From: Achromobacter deleyi
GTDB taxonomy: Bacteria > Pseudomonadota > Gammaproteobacteria > Burkholderiales > Burkholderiaceae_B
Assembly (NCBI RefSeq): GCF_016127315.1
Contig: NZ_CP065997.1
Coordinates: forward strand, 5,890,001 to 5,954,000
Length of the DNA stretch: 64,000 bases
Reading direction: 5' to 3'
Below, piece after piece: positions 54,817-64,000 of this stretch; positions within the stretch are counted from its first letter, which is position 1, and each line of letters opens with the position of its first letter. Under the pieces are notes generated by a model, which was not told the origin of the DNA, searched no databases, and was given only the letters and a program-made list of their open reading frames with translations. Both the position numbers and the translations under genes were made by a program.

Positions 54817-54843
54817 ACGGCCCGCCTCGCGCGGGCCGTTTTT
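54817..54843 (+). terminator. Terminator of prlC
   Basis: ACGGCCCGC (54817-54825), CTCGC loop, GCGGGCCGT (54831-54839) and TTTTT: a clear Rho-independent terminator 22 bp after the stop codon. Confidence 0.88.
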
Positions 54844-54937
54844 CATGCGGCGGCGGCGGGAACAGGCCGCCGCCACCGCGCCGCGCCTGGCGACCGATGG
54901 CCGGCCAGTTCAAGGCGCGGTTGACCCTCGACGCACC

Positions 54938-55675
54938 CTAGGCCGGCCGCCGCGCCGACACCACCAGCCAGCGCCCATGCACCGACGGATCCGATCCGGC
55001 CTGGCGCCAGAAGTGGCGGCTGTCCTCGTCCTGCGCGTGCTTCAGCCGGGTCTGGCAATAACGCCGCGCCGGCCAGCCCAGCAGGCGATCCAGCCAGCCG
55101 CGGCGCCCAGCCTCGGCGACGTTGTGCAGGGTGATGTCGCCAAAGCCATGCCGCGCCAGCAGCAGATGCAGCTGCGCAAAGCCCCACGGCAGTACCGCGG
55201 CGCGCGCGCCGGCGTCGGCGCGGCCCGCGCCGGTCCACGGATCCGCATGAAAGCCCCGCACCAGCGCCTGCAGCCGGCCGCGCACGTGCCAGGCGTTGGG
55301 CGCGGTCAGCACCAGCGTGCCGCCCGGTCGCAGGACGTCGCGAAAGCCGCGCACCAGCAGGCCCGGATTGGTCGCCCGGTGGATGGCCTCGCTACAGACC
55401 ACCGCGTCGTAGGCCGCGGTGGCGGGTAACGGCGTTTCCAGGTCATGCACGGTCAGGCGCCGGTAGCCATTGGCCGGCGCCGGCAGCATCGCCGGACCGA
55501 TGCCGTCCACCTCGACCAGACGCCCGGTCGCCGGGCGCGCCATGTCGCCCAGCCAGCCGCGGTCGCACGGCGCGTCCAGCACGCTGTCGGCCAGGCGGCT
55601 GCGCAGGATGTCGAGCACCACGGGGTAGTACGGGAAATAGGGATAGCCCAACGCGGGATTGGCCGTGGCATTCAT
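54938..55675 (-). CDS. Class I SAM-dependent methyltransferase, UbiE/UbiG-like
   Basis: 245 residues from the ATG at 55675 (GAGG six bases upstream). RAVRxxL-like motif I is VLDAPCDRGWLGDMARPATG, the acidic residue lies in LVEVDGIGPAML, and AYDAVVCSEAIHRATNPGLL and LRPGGTLVLTAPNAWHVRGR follow. The C-terminal part is Arg/Trp-rich (GRRGWLDRLLGWPARRYCQT). It stands alone, convergent with prlC and divergent from the SCO1 gene. The substrate is unknown; the fold is typical of small-molecule or sugar methyltransferases. Confidence 0.82.
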   Translation of the reverse strand: MNATANPALGYPYFPYYPVVLDILRSRLADSVLDAPCDRGWLGDMARPATGRLVEVDGIGPAMLPAPANGYRRLTVHDLETPLPATAAYDAVVCSEAIHRATNPGLLVRGFRDVLRPGGTLVLTAPNAWHVRGRLQALVRGFHADPWTGAGRADAGARAAVLPWGFAQLHLLLARHGFGDITLHNVAEAGRRGWLDRLLGWPARRYCQTRLKHAQDEDSRHFWRQAGSDPSVHGRWLVVSARRPA

Positions 55676-55887
55676 GGAGGGCACCTCGCCGGTCACTGAC
55701 AAGGCCCTGAATGTACCGATCCGCGACGGCCGCGTGGGCGCTTTTGCCTGTTCTCAAACAATATTCCGACAAAGCTTCACAACTGTCCCCCGCCCCGCTT
55801 TGCGCCAGGACAAGCCCGCCCCCGCGCGACCCGGCGGCGGCCCCACCGGCTGCGGGTAGAATCGACGGGTTTATCCCTCAACCGGCG

Positions 55888-56511
55888 ATGGAACCCATGC
55901 GACACCTGATTACCGGCCGCGCCTGGCGCGGCTTGCTGTTGGCCCTGTGCATGCTGCTTGCCGCCTGCGGCGACCGCAATGTCGATTGGACGCTCTACAA
56001 CGTCAAGGGCCACCTGCCCGACCTGAAGTTCTCGCTGCCGGGCGCCGGCGGCAAGACCGTCAGCAGCGATGACCTCAAGGGCAAGACGGTGCTGCTGTTC
56101 TTCGGCTACGCCAGTTGTCCCGACATCTGCCCGACCACCCTGGCGCAATTGACGGCGGTGCTGCAGAACCTGGGCGACAAGGCGCGCGACGTGCGCATCC
56201 TGTTCGTCAGCGTCGATCCGCACCGCGACACGCCGGATATCCTGCAGGCCTACGTCAATGCCTTCAACAACAACGCCATCGGCGTCACCGGCAACGAGAA
56301 GCAGGTGGCCGACCTGGCGCGCCGCTACCGCGTCGCCTACCAGATCGAAAAGCCCCGTCCCGGCGACGACCCCGACCAGTACGAAGTGACCCACAGCCGC
56401 GGCGTGTACATTTTCGACAACCAGGGCCGCGCCCGCCTGCTGGCCTCGGACACCGACAGCATCGAGGCGATGACCAAGGACCTGCGCCAGCTGATCGACC
56501 TGACGTCGTGA
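55888..56511 (+). CDS. SCO1/SenC-type copper chaperone lipoprotein
   Basis: 207 residues from the ATG at 55888 (a second Met at 55897 is equally possible). A lipoprotein signal (LLLALCMLLAACGDRN) places it at the periplasmic face. The thioredoxin-like fold holds the copper-binding CPDIC in FFGYASCPDICPTTLAQ and the distal His in YEVTHSRGVYIFD. SCO proteins load CuA in cytochrome c oxidase or act as thiol reductants. No cox genes lie nearby. The upstream 55676-55887 gap is shared with the divergent methyltransferase. Confidence 0.92.
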   Translation: MEPMRHLITGRAWRGLLLALCMLLAACGDRNVDWTLYNVKGHLPDLKFSLPGAGGKTVSSDDLKGKTVLLFFGYASCPDICPTTLAQLTAVLQNLGDKARDVRILFVSVDPHRDTPDILQAYVNAFNNNAIGVTGNEKQVADLARRYRVAYQIEKPRPGDDPDQYEVTHSRGVYIFDNQGRARLLASDTDSIEAMTKDLRQLIDLTS

Positions 56512-56545
56512 GGCCCCGTGCAACATTGCTGCATCGACGATGCGC

Positions 56546-56559
56546 CGCAACATGTTGCG
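56546..56559. promoter_or_regulatory. Perfect 14-bp palindrome before the GlsB-like gene
   Basis: CGCAACATGTTGCG is fully symmetric. A second, odd palindrome GCATCGACGATGC lies at 56531-56543. They are 95 bp before the small membrane protein gene and could be an operator. Confidence 0.4.
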
Positions 56560-56653
56560 TCCTTGCCCCACACACCAGTTGTTACAGCCCCGGCGGCGCG
56601 CGCGTGAGTAATATCAGGGCACATCGCCCTTTACCCTCGCAAGGAGTACGCGC

Positions 56654-56905
56654 ATGAGCATCATCATCATGATCATCGTCGGCTTCATCGTCGGGCTGAT
56701 AGCCCGCGCGATCATGCCCGGAGACCAGAACATGGGGATCATCATGACCACCATACTGGGCATCGTGGGCGCGGTCGTGGCCGGCTTCCTCGGCCAGCAC
56801 CTGGGCTGGTATGCCCCGGGCGAACCGGCCGGCTGGATCGGCTCGGTGGTCGGCGCGATCATCGTGCTGTTCGTGGTCGGCCTCATCGCCAAGAAGCGCG
56901 CCTGA
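56654..56905 (+). CDS. GlsB/YeaQ/YmgE family small membrane protein
   Basis: 83 residues with AAGGAG upstream (56640-56645). Three membrane helices with Gly-rich packing: IIMIIVGFIVGLIARAIMPG, MTTILGIVGAVVAGFLGQHL and GWIGSVVGAIIVLFVVGLIA. This is the transglycosylase-associated/GlsB family, linked to stress response in several bacteria. The cytosolic end is KKRA. It is monocistronic with its own terminator. Confidence 0.92.
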   Translation: MSIIIMIIVGFIVGLIARAIMPGDQNMGIIMTTILGIVGAVVAGFLGQHLGWYAPGEPAGWIGSVVGAIIVLFVVGLIAKKRA

Positions 56906-56929
56906 CACCGCGGCGCACGCATCAAGCCA

Positions 56930-56962
56930 AGCGGGCCGATCTTTCGATCGACCCGCTTTTTT
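56930..56962 (+). terminator. Terminator of the GlsB-like gene, facing the efflux operon
   Basis: AGCGGGCCGATC (56930-56941), TTTC loop, GATCGACCCGCT (56946-56957, one mismatch) and a run of T. It sits between convergent genes and may stop both transcripts. Confidence 0.85.
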
Positions 56963-56978
56963 CATGCCTGCGTCGTGC

Positions 56979-58469
56979 TCAGCCCGGCTGGCCGGCGGCC
57001 GCGGGCGTCTCGCCCGTGGCCGGCTGCGCGGCCGTGACGGTGCGCTCGGTCCAGCCGCCGCCCAGCACCTTGTACAAGGTGACCAGGTTCGACAGGCGCG
57101 ACAGGCGCGTATCGACCAGCGACTGCTGCGCGGTGTAGAGCGAGCGCTGCGAATCCAGCACCGTCAGGTAGTCGTCGATGCCCTGGCGGAAGCGCTGCTC
57201 GGACAGATCGTAGGCGCGCTGATTGGCGGCCACCAGCAGTTGCTGGGCCTGGATCTGCTCGTCCAGCGTGCCGCGCCCGGCGAGCGCGTCGGCGACTTCG
57301 CGGAAACCGGTCTGGATCGACTTCTCGTACTGCGCGACCTGGATGTTCTTCTGCACCTTGGCCAGGTCCAACCCTGCCAGCAGCGAGCCGCCGGCGAAGA
57401 TCGGCACCGTGATCTGCGGCACGAAGCTCCAGGCGCCCGAGCCCCCGTCGAACAAGCCGCCCAGGCTGGCGCTGGCGGTGCCGGCGGAGCCCGTCAGGCT
57501 GATGGTCGGGAAGAACGCCGCGCGCGCCGCGCCGATGTTGGCGTTGGCGCCCTTGAGCTGGTGCTCGGCCGCGCGGATGTCCGGGCGGCGCGCCAGCAGT
57601 TCGGACGGCAGGCCGGCCGGCAGCGCGGTCGGCAGCATGCCGTCGTCCAGCTTGATGGCGTTGTCCAGCGCGGCCGAGATTTCCGGCGACAGCGGCTGGC
57701 CCACCAGCAGCACCAGCGCGTTGCGGTCCTGCGCGGCCTGGCGCGTGTACTGCGACAGGTTGCGCTGGGCGGTGCGCAACGACACTTCGGCCTGGCTCAG
57801 GTCGAGCGCGGTGGACAGGCCCTGGTCGAAGCTCTGCTTGGTGAGCTTGTACGAGTCGTCCTGGCTCTTGAGCGTGTCGCGCGTCAGGCTCAGCAGCTCC
57901 TGGTCGGCGCGCAGCGTCAGGTAGGCGTTGGCCACCTCGGCGATCAGCGTCAGCTGGGTCGCGGTGCGGGTCTCGTCCAGCGCCAGGTACGATTCCAGCG
58001 CCTTGTCGCTCAGGCTGCGGATGCGGCCGAACAGGTCCAGTTCCCACGAGGACAGCGCGGCGCCGACCTGGTAGTTGTGGCTGGTGCTGGCCTGGCCGCT
58101 GGGCGACAGGTCGGCCGGCGTGCGCTGGGCCGTTTCCTTGCCGGCGATGCCGACGCTGGGCAGCAGGTCGGCGCGCTGGATGCGGTACTGCGCCCGCGCC
58201 GCCTCGACGTTCAGGGCCGCCACGCGCAGGTCGCGGTTGTTGGCCAGCGACTGCTCGATCAGCTGTTGCAGCAGCGGATCGGCGAAGAAGTCACGCCAGC
58301 CGATGTCGGCCGTGGCCACGGGGCCGGCGGCGTCGGCCTTGTAGGCCGGGCCGGCCGGATAGGCCGACGAGACCGGCGCGTCGGGCCGTTCGTAGGTCGG
58401 GGCCAGCGAGCAGCCCGCCAGGGCCGCCGCCAGGGAAAGGGAAACCAGGGTTCTCATCTGCAGCTTCAT
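56979..58469 (-). CDS. axyM: RND efflux outer-membrane channel (OprM/AxyM-like)
   Basis: 496 residues. A lipoprotein signal ([19 protein letters not shown]) is typical of the OprM/NodT group. Two similar halves carry the alpha-barrel repeats ([40 protein letters not shown]). It forms the outer-membrane exit duct of the tripartite pump. Its start overlaps the RND gene by ATGA. The symbol axyM follows the Achromobacter AxyABM pump, judged from organism and gene order; oprM would be the general name. Confidence 0.88.
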   Translation of the reverse strand: MKLQMRTLVSLSLAAALAGCSLAPTYERPDAPVSSAYPAGPAYKADAAGPVATADIGWRDFFADPLLQQLIEQSLANNRDLRVAALNVEAARAQYRIQRADLLPSVGIAGKETAQRTPADLSPSGQASTSHNYQVGAALSSWELDLFGRIRSLSDKALESYLALDETRTATQLTLIAEVANAYLTLRADQELLSLTRDTLKSQDDSYKLTKQSFDQGLSTALDLSQAEVSLRTAQRNLSQYTRQAAQDRNALVLLVGQPLSPEISAALDNAIKLDDGMLPTALPAGLPSELLARRPDIRAAEHQLKGANANIGAARAAFFPTISLTGSAGTASASLGGLFDGGSGAWSFVPQITVPIFAGGSLLAGLDLAKVQKNIQVAQYEKSIQTGFREVADALAGRGTLDEQIQAQQLLVAANQRAYDLSEQRFRQGIDDYLTVLDSQRSLYTAQQSLVDTRLSRLSNLVTLYKVLGGGWTERTVTAAQPATGETPAAAGQPG

Positions 58470-61400
58470 TGCGGTTTTCCTTCGACGGACACGTCCTGCG
58501 CGTCGTTAGCGCTGGGGTCGTGCGGATCGCGTCGCGCGCTCATGCGTTCCACCTTGAACAGGCGCAGCATGATCACGAAGAACGCGGGGACGAAGAAGAT
58601 GGCCAGGAAGGTCGCCGTCAGCATACCGCCGATCACGCCGGTGCCGATGGCGTTCTGGCTGCCCGAACCGGCGCCCGAGGAGATCGCGAGCGGCACCACG
58701 CCCAGGATGAACGCCAGCGACGTCATCAGGATCGGACGCAGGCGCTGGCGGGCGGCGTGGATCGCCGATTCCGTCAGGCTCGCCCCGGCCTCGTAGTGCT
58801 CCTTGGCGAACTCCACGATCAGGATGGCGTTCTTGGCCGCCAGGCCGATGGTTGTGAGCAGGCCCACCTGGAAGTACACGTCGTTGGACAGGCCGCGCAG
58901 CAGCGTCGCCCCCAGCGCCCCGATGATGCCCAGGGGCACCACCAGCATGACCGCGGACGGAATCGTCCAGCTTTCATACAGCGCCGCCAGGCACAGGAAC
59001 ACCACGATCAGCGAGATCGCGTACAGCGCCGGCGCCTGGGCGCCCGACAGGCGTTCTTCGTACGACATGCCGGTCCATTCGAAGCCCACGCCCACCGGCA
59101 GCTTGCCGGCGATGCGTTCCATTTCGTCCATGGCCGCGCCCGAGCTGTAGCCCGGCGCCGCCTGGCCCTGGATGTTGTACGACGGCACGCCGTTGTAGCG
59201 GTTCAGCTTCTGCGGGCCGAAGCTCCAGGTGGCCTTGGCGAACGCCGAGAACGGCACCATGTCGCCATCCTTGTTGCGCACGTACCATTTGTCCAGGTCT
59301 TCGGGCAGCATGCGGGCCGAGGCCTCGCCCTGCGCGAACACCTTCTTGACGCGGCCGCGGTCGATGAAGTCGTTGACGTACGACGAACCCCAGGCGGTGG
59401 ACAGCGTACTGTTGATGTCCGACACGGCCACGCCCAGCGCCCGCGCCTTTTCGCGGTCGATGTCGAGCTGGTACTGCGGCGCGTCCTCGATGCCGTTGGG
59501 GCGCACGCCCTGCAGGATCTTGCTTTGCGCCGCCTCGCCCAGCAGCTGGTTGCGCGCGGCCAGCAGTTTTTCATGGCCCACGCCGGCGCGGTCCATCAGC
59601 TGGAAGTCGAAACCATCGACGTTGCCCAGTTCCATCACCGAGGGCGGCGGCACCACGAACAGCATGGCGTCGCGCTCGGTCTTCCTGAAGTGGGCGTTGG
59701 CGCGCGCCGCCACGGCGGCGGCCTTGAGCTTGGCGTCGCCGCGGTCTTCCCAGTCGCGCAGCTTGATGAACAGGATCGAGGCGTTCTGGCCGCGGCCGCC
59801 GAAGTTGAAGCCGTTGACCGCGAACACCGACGTGACCGCGTCCTTCTCTTCGGTCAGCAGGTAGTTGGTGGCCTCGTCGATGACGGCCTTGGTGCGCTCG
59901 GCGGTGGCGCCGGCGGGCGTCTGGATCTGGGCGAACAGGATGCCCTGGTCTTCGCCCGGCAGGAACGCGGTCGGGATGCGGGTGAACATCCAGCCCATGG
60001 CGATGACGATGGCCAGGTAGACCACCATCAGGCGCTTGGTGCGGCCCAGGCCGCGCGCCACGGTATTGGCGTAGCCGTGGCTGCTGCGGTCGAAGGCGCG
60101 GTTGAACCAGCCGAAGAAGCCGCGCTTGGTGCCGTGGTGGCCCTTGGGGATCGGCTTGAGCAGCGTGGCGCACAGCGCCGGCGTGAAGACGATGGCGACA
60201 ATCACCGACAGCACCATCGAGGACACGATGGTGATGGAGAACTGGCGATAGATCACGCCGGTCGAGCCGCCGAAGAACGCCATCGGGATGAACACCGCGG
60301 CCAGCACCATGGCGATGCCGATCAGCGCGCCGGTGATCTGGCCCATGGACTTGCGCGTGGCCTGCTTGGGCGTCAGGCCCTCTTCGGCCATCACCCGCTC
60401 GACGTTTTCCACCACCACGATGGCGTCGTCCACCAGCAGGCCGATGGCCAGCACCATGCCGAACATCGTCAACGTGTTGATGGAGTAGCCGAACGCGGCC
60501 AGCACGCCGAAGGTGCCCAGCAGCACCACCGGCACCGCCAGCGTCGGGATCAGCGTGGCGCGGAAGTTCTGCAGGAACAGGTACATCACCAGGAACACCA
60601 GGATGATGGCTTCCACCAGCGTCTTGAACACTTCCTCGATCGACAGGCTGACGAACGGCGTGGTGTCGTACGGATACACCACGTCCATGCCCGGCGGGAA
60701 ATACGGCTTGAGGTTGTTGATGGTGTCGCGCACCGCCTGCGCCGTATCGAGCGCGTTGGCGCCCGGGGCCAGCTTGATCGCCAGGCCCGAGGCGGGCTTG
60801 CCGTTGTAGTAGCTGTCGATGGCGTAGGTCTGGCCGCCCAGCTCGATGCGGGCGACGTTGGCCAGGCGCACCTGGGAACCGTCGGCATTGACCTTGAGCA
60901 GGATGCGGCCGAAGTCTTCCGGACGCTCCAGGCGCGACGGGCCGATGATGGTGGCGTTGAGCTGCTGGCCACGCACCGCGGGCAGGCCGCCCAGCTGGCC
61001 GGACGAAACCTGGACGTTCTGTTCCTTGATCGCGTTGACCACGTCGACCGTGGTCAGGCCGTAGTTCACCAGCTTGGACGGATCCAGCCAGATGCGCATG
61101 GCGTACTGCGAACCGAACAGCTGGAAGTCACCCACGCCCTGCGTGCGGCTGATGGGATCCTGGACATACGAGGCGACGTAGTCGGCCAGGTCGTCCTTGG
61201 TCATCGTGCCGTCGGTGGACACGAAGCCCGCCACGATCAGGAAGTTCTTGGTGGCCTTGGTGACGCGGATGCCCTGCTGCTGCACTTCCTGCGGCAGCAG
61301 CGGCTGCGCCAGCGACAGCTTGTTCTGCACCTGCACCTGGGCGGTGTCGGGGTTGGTGCCCTGGCGGAACGTCAGCGTGATGGACATGCTGCCGTCGGAG

Positions 61401-61648
61401 TTGCTTTCCGAGGAAATGTACTCCAGGCCGTCAAGGCCGTTCATCTGCTGCTCGATCACCTGCACCACGGTGTCCTGCACCGTCTGCGCCGAGGCGCCCG
61501 GGTAGGTCACCGCGATGCCGATGGCCGGCGGCGCGATATTCGGATATTGCGAAACCGGCAGCTTCAGGATGGACAACGCGCCGGCCATCATCAGCACGAT
61601 CGCGATCACCCATGCGAAAACCGGTCTATCGATAAAAAACTTTGCCAT
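58466..61648 (-). CDS. axyB: RND multidrug efflux transporter (AcrB/MexB/AxyB-like)
   Basis: 1060 residues, the HAE1 family length. [20 protein letters not shown] starts TM1. The proton relay Asp pair lies in [18 protein letters not shown] on TM4. Further family blocks are [20 protein letters not shown] and [20 protein letters not shown]. The porter domains have [20 protein letters not shown]. It pumps varied drugs from periplasm or inner membrane using the proton gradient. It starts 14 bp after the adaptor gene. In Achromobacter AxyABM exports cephalosporins, quinolones and chloramphenicol. Confidence 0.93.
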   Translation of the reverse strand: MAKFFIDRPVFAWVIAIVLMMAGALSILKLPVSQYPNIAPPAIGIAVTYPGASAQTVQDTVVQVIEQQMNGLDGLEYISSESNSDGSMSITLTFRQGTNPDTAQVQVQNKLSLAQPLLPQEVQQQGIRVTKATKNFLIVAGFVSTDGTMTKDDLADYVASYVQDPISRTQGVGDFQLFGSQYAMRIWLDPSKLVNYGLTTVDVVNAIKEQNVQVSSGQLGGLPAVRGQQLNATIIGPSRLERPEDFGRILLKVNADGSQVRLANVARIELGGQTYAIDSYYNGKPASGLAIKLAPGANALDTAQAVRDTINNLKPYFPPGMDVVYPYDTTPFVSLSIEEVFKTLVEAIILVFLVMYLFLQNFRATLIPTLAVPVVLLGTFGVLAAFGYSINTLTMFGMVLAIGLLVDDAIVVVENVERVMAEEGLTPKQATRKSMGQITGALIGIAMVLAAVFIPMAFFGGSTGVIYRQFSITIVSSMVLSVIVAIVFTPALCATLLKPIPKGHHGTKRGFFGWFNRAFDRSSHGYANTVARGLGRTKRLMVVYLAIVIAMGWMFTRIPTAFLPGEDQGILFAQIQTPAGATAERTKAVIDEATNYLLTEEKDAVTSVFAVNGFNFGGRGQNASILFIKLRDWEDRGDAKLKAAAVAARANAHFRKTERDAMLFVVPPPSVMELGNVDGFDFQLMDRAGVGHEKLLAARNQLLGEAAQSKILQGVRPNGIEDAPQYQLDIDREKARALGVAVSDINSTLSTAWGSSYVNDFIDRGRVKKVFAQGEASARMLPEDLDKWYVRNKDGDMVPFSAFAKATWSFGPQKLNRYNGVPSYNIQGQAAPGYSSGAAMDEMERIAGKLPVGVGFEWTGMSYEERLSGAQAPALYAISLIVVFLCLAALYESWTIPSAVMLVVPLGIIGALGATLLRGLSNDVYFQVGLLTTIGLAAKNAILIVEFAKEHYEAGASLTESAIHAARQRLRPILMTSLAFILGVVPLAISSGAGSGSQNAIGTGVIGGMLTATFLAIFFVPAFFVIMLRLFKVERMSARRDPHDPSANDAQDVSVEGKPQ

Positions 61649-61662
61649 GCAAGGCTCCCTGA

Positions 61663-62856
61663 CTACTGCTTGGCCGCCGCGGCGCCCGCTTGCGGTTGCT
61701 GCGCCGGCTTGGCGCCGGCTTCAGTGGCAACCACCTCGACACCCGGGCGCACCATCTGCACGCCTTCCACGATGACCTTTTCACCGGCCTTCAGGCCGTC
61801 GGTGACCAGCCACTGGTCGCCGATGGCGCGGTCGGTCTTGAGTTCACGCAGTTCCACTTTGTTCTCGGCATTGACCACCAGCGCCGTCGGCAGGCCGCGC
61901 TGGTTGCGCGTCACGCCGCGTTGCGGCACCAGCAGGCCGTCGGCGGCGACGCCGTCGACCAGGCGGGCGCGCACGAACATGCCCGGCAGCAGGCGGCGGT
62001 CCGGATTGGGGAACACCGCGCGCAGCGTGACCGAGCCGGTGCCCGGATCGACCGTGACTTCGGAGAACTGCAGCTTGCCCTGCTGGGTGTATTGCGACCC
62101 GTCTTCCAGGGTCAGCGTGACCAGCGCGGCCTGCTCGCCCTCGGCCTTCTTGAGCTGGCCGCTGGACAGCGCATTCTGCAGGCGCAGCAGCTGCACGCTG
62201 GATTGCGTCACGTCGACGTAGATCGGATCGATCTGCTGCACGGCGGCCAGCGCCGTGGCCTGGTTGGCCGTGACCAGCGCGCCCTCGGTGACCGAGGAAC
62301 GGCCGATGATGCCGTCGATCGGCGACAGCACCTTGGTGTAGACCACGTTGATGCGCGCGGTGTCGAGCGCGGCCTTGGCGGACATCACGTCGGCGACGGC
62401 CTGGTCGCGCGTGGCGACGGCGTTGTCGTAGGTCTGCTGGCTGACGGCGCGGGTGGCCACCAGCGGCTTGTAGCGCTCGGCCAGCAGCGCGGCGGTCTTC
62501 TGCTGCGCCTGGGCGCGCGCCAGGGCGGCCTTCTGGCTGTCGAGGCTGGCCTGGTAGAGCGCGGGGTCGATCTGGTAGAGCTGCTCGCCGGCCTTGACCT
62601 CGCCGCCTTCGGTGAACAGGCGCTTTTGCACGATGCCGTTGACCTGCGGCCGCACTTCGGCGACGCGGAACGGCGAGGTGCGGCCCGGCAATTCAGTGGT
62701 GAGGGAAACCGGTTTGGTGGTCAGCGTGACGACCGTCACCTGCGGCTTGCCCGCCTGGGGCGCGTCCTGCTTCTTGCCGCAAGCGGCCAACGTCAGGGCC
62801 GATGCCGTCAGCGTAAGCACCGCCGCACCGCGCCACATCGCGTTTTTCTTGTTCAT
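61663..62856 (-). CDS. axyA: RND efflux periplasmic adaptor (MexA/AxyA-like)
   Basis: 397 residues from the ATG at 62856 ([10 protein letters not shown]); another Met three codons upstream is possible. The lipoprotein signal ends [10 protein letters not shown]. The membrane-fusion fold has [20 protein letters not shown], the hairpin [20 protein letters not shown] and [20 protein letters not shown]. It joins the inner-membrane pump to the outer channel. It is the first gene of the operon, divergent from a LysR gene. Confidence 0.92.
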   Translation of the reverse strand: MNKKNAMWRGAAVLTLTASALTLAACGKKQDAPQAGKPQVTVVTLTTKPVSLTTELPGRTSPFRVAEVRPQVNGIVQKRLFTEGGEVKAGEQLYQIDPALYQASLDSQKAALARAQAQQKTAALLAERYKPLVATRAVSQQTYDNAVATRDQAVADVMSAKAALDTARINVVYTKVLSPIDGIIGRSSVTEGALVTANQATALAAVQQIDPIYVDVTQSSVQLLRLQNALSSGQLKKAEGEQAALVTLTLEDGSQYTQQGKLQFSEVTVDPGTGSVTLRAVFPNPDRRLLPGMFVRARLVDGVAADGLLVPQRGVTRNQRGLPTALVVNAENKVELRELKTDRAIGDQWLVTDGLKAGEKVIVEGVQMVRPGVEVVATEAGAKPAQQPQAGAAAAKQ

Positions 62857-63174
62857 AGATTGCATTCCCGATTTCCAACTAAAAAGGTAGCCTCGAGCCC
62901 GCCCGCCGGGGCCTGCGCCCACGGGGAGACCGCGGCGGCCGCCGGACATCTGGCGGCAACAACGGCGCGACCCGGACCGTGCATCGGTTCGGCTCGTGAG
63001 GATTGACTGGGGTGTGGTTTCGCCTCAGACATTCAGGCAGGGCATCGACGCTTTGCTGCATTGCAGAATTGGCATTTTGCGTTATCCCGCCCGAGAAACA
63101 AAGAGGCATATTGAGAAAACATCATTCCAGATATGGGACAATAAATCGCCCCATCGTGTGACAGAATCCCTTCC
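62857..63174. promoter_or_regulatory. Intergenic control region between efflux operon and LysR gene
   Basis: About 318 bp without a gene, AT-rich towards the LysR side (63060-63150). It should hold both divergent promoters and the LysR operator. I see no single outstanding T-N11-A palindrome. Confidence 0.5.
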
Positions 63175-64000
63175 ATGAAACGTCTACAAGGCATGGAGCT
63201 CTTCGTGGAGGTGGCCAAGACGCACAGTTTTAGCCGTGCGGCCGCCGCCCTGGGAGTGCCCAAATCGACATTGTCTCGCCAGGTGGCCGAACTGGAACGG
63301 TCCGTTGGCCTGCGCCTGCTCAGCCGCACCACCCGCAAGGTGGAGCTGACCGACGCCGGCCGGCTGTACTTCGAGCGCTGCCAGCGCATCGTCGCCGAGG
63401 CCCAGATCGCCCACGAGGAACTGCAGAAGCTGGTCGACACGCCGTCGGGGCCGCTGCGGGTGAACATGCCGGCCGATTTCGGCACGGACTTCCTGGCCGA
63501 ATCGTTCATGGAGTTCTCGCGCCGCTATCCCGACGTCACCTTCTTCCTGGACCTTGCCAACCCGGACCACGCACAACGCGTGTTCCAGACCTGCGATATT
63601 TCCATCGAGATCGGCGAACTGCCCGACTCGACCCAGATCGCGAGACTGCTGGGCATGCTGCCCGCCCATCTGTATGCCTCGCGGGAATACCTGGAAAAGC
63701 ACGGGGAACCCAAGCACCCCAGTGACTTGACCCGCCATGAGTGCATCGAGTTCCGCGCCGAAGGCGCCGGCCGCGTCACCCGCTGGCCGCTGAACAGCGG
63801 CGACCAGCACATCCAGTTCACGCCCGGCAACCGCTTTTCCGTGAACGGCGTGGCGATGGCCCGGCGCCTGGCCATGCTGGGCGCGGGCATCACCGTGCTG
63901 GTCGGCGGCCAGACCGCCGAGCAGAAATCGGGCCAGCTGCGGCGCGTGCTGCCGGACTGGCAACTCGGACCCTTCCCGGTGTATGCCGTCACGGAAACCC
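63175..64000 (+). CDS. LysR-type regulator, cut by window edge
   Basis: 275 residues seen. MKRLQGMELFVEVAKTHSFS, RAAAALGVPKSTLSRQVAEL and ERSVGLRLLSRTTRKVELTD are the DNA-binding domain. The effector domain (GPLRVNMPADFGTDFLAESF, IGELPDSTQIARLLGMLPAH) is almost complete; only the last residues are missing. Divergent placement next to axyA-like genes makes it the likely pump regulator. Inducer unknown. Confidence 0.92.
   Translation, partial: MKRLQGMELFVEVAKTHSFSRAAAALGVPKSTLSRQVAELERSVGLRLLSRTTRKVELTDAGRLYFERCQRIVAEAQIAHEELQKLVDTPSGPLRVNMPADFGTDFLAESFMEFSRRYPDVTFFLDLANPDHAQRVFQTCDISIEIGELPDSTQIARLLGMLPAHLYASREYLEKHGEPKHPSDLTRHECIEFRAEGAGRVTRWPLNSGDQHIQFTPGNRFSVNGVAMARRLAMLGAGITVLVGGQTAEQKSGQLRRVLPDWQLGPFPVYAVTET

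Noticed and set aside
55888..56511. SCO1-like gene as part of a cytochrome oxidase operon
   Set aside because: No cox or heme-synthesis gene is adjacent; neighbours are a methyltransferase and a GlsB-like gene.
1..64000. tRNA, rRNA, CRISPR, IS elements or prophage
   Set aside because: No cloverleaf-like gene, ribosomal RNA sequence, regularly spaced repeats, transposase or phage gene was found on either strand.

Overview
The window is GC-rich, gene-dense DNA from a betaproteobacterium of the Alcaligenaceae, most likely Achromobacter or a close Bordetella relative. The basis is gene order (flhDC-motAB-che-flhBAF block, divergent fliA and fliC), protein sequences, the three-lipoyl-domain pyruvate dehydrogenase operon, and an AxyABM-like efflux operon. 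I saw no rRNA, tRNA, CRISPR array, transposase, integrase or attachment site.

Region 1 (1-26.9 kb) is a flagellar and chemotaxis superlocus. flgB-flgC-flgD run off the left edge on the minus strand. flgA, flgM and flgN run on the plus strand, flgM from a sigma-28 promoter. A bidirectional hairpin separates them from a long minus-strand series that reads flhD, flhC, motA, motB, cheY-like, cheA, cheW, MCP, cheR, cheB, cheY, cheZ, soluble MCP, flhB, flhA, flhF. FlhF is very large, with a Pro/Ala-rich linker and an unassigned C-terminal extension. Divergent from flhDC lie fliA, a SAM methyltransferase and fliC, the last behind a near-consensus sigma-28 promoter. The 430 bp between flhD and fliA are AT-rich and hold symmetric GTCAT/ATGAC elements and three CGACAATG repeats.

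Region 2 (27.1-39.3 kb) is the most unusual part: an apparent flagellin-glycan island directly downstream of fliC. It opens with a 1135-residue protein that joins a methyltransferase and its partner domain (paralogous to the gene upstream of fliC) to TPR repeats and an OGT/SPINDLY-type glycosyltransferase. Ten tightly packed, mostly overlapping genes follow: CDP-glucose synthase (RfbF), CDP-glucose 4,6-dehydratase (RfbG), RmlC-like epimerase, sugar C-methyltransferase, DegT/PLP aminotransferase, WbqC-like protein, SAM methyltransferase, ATP-grasp ligase, metallophosphoesterase and a CmcI-type sugar O-methyltransferase. Together they suggest a CDP-linked, branched, 4-amino-4,6-dideoxy sugar that is further decorated and put on flagellin Ser/Thr by the fused OGT. 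This is inference from gene content, not demonstrated.

Region 3 (39.4-48.9 kb) has a Pro/Ala-rich single-span protein, a small YjfB-like motility protein, a LysR regulator, an SDR oxidoreductase and the minus-strand aceE-aceF-lpdA operon. Region 4 (49.2-56.9 kb) has a PAS histidine kinase and FixJ-type regulator, folD, prlC, a small methyltransferase, a SCO1/SenC copper chaperone and a GlsB/YeaQ membrane protein. Region 5 (57-64 kb) is a MexAB-OprM/AxyABM-like RND efflux operon divergent from a LysR gene cut by the right edge.
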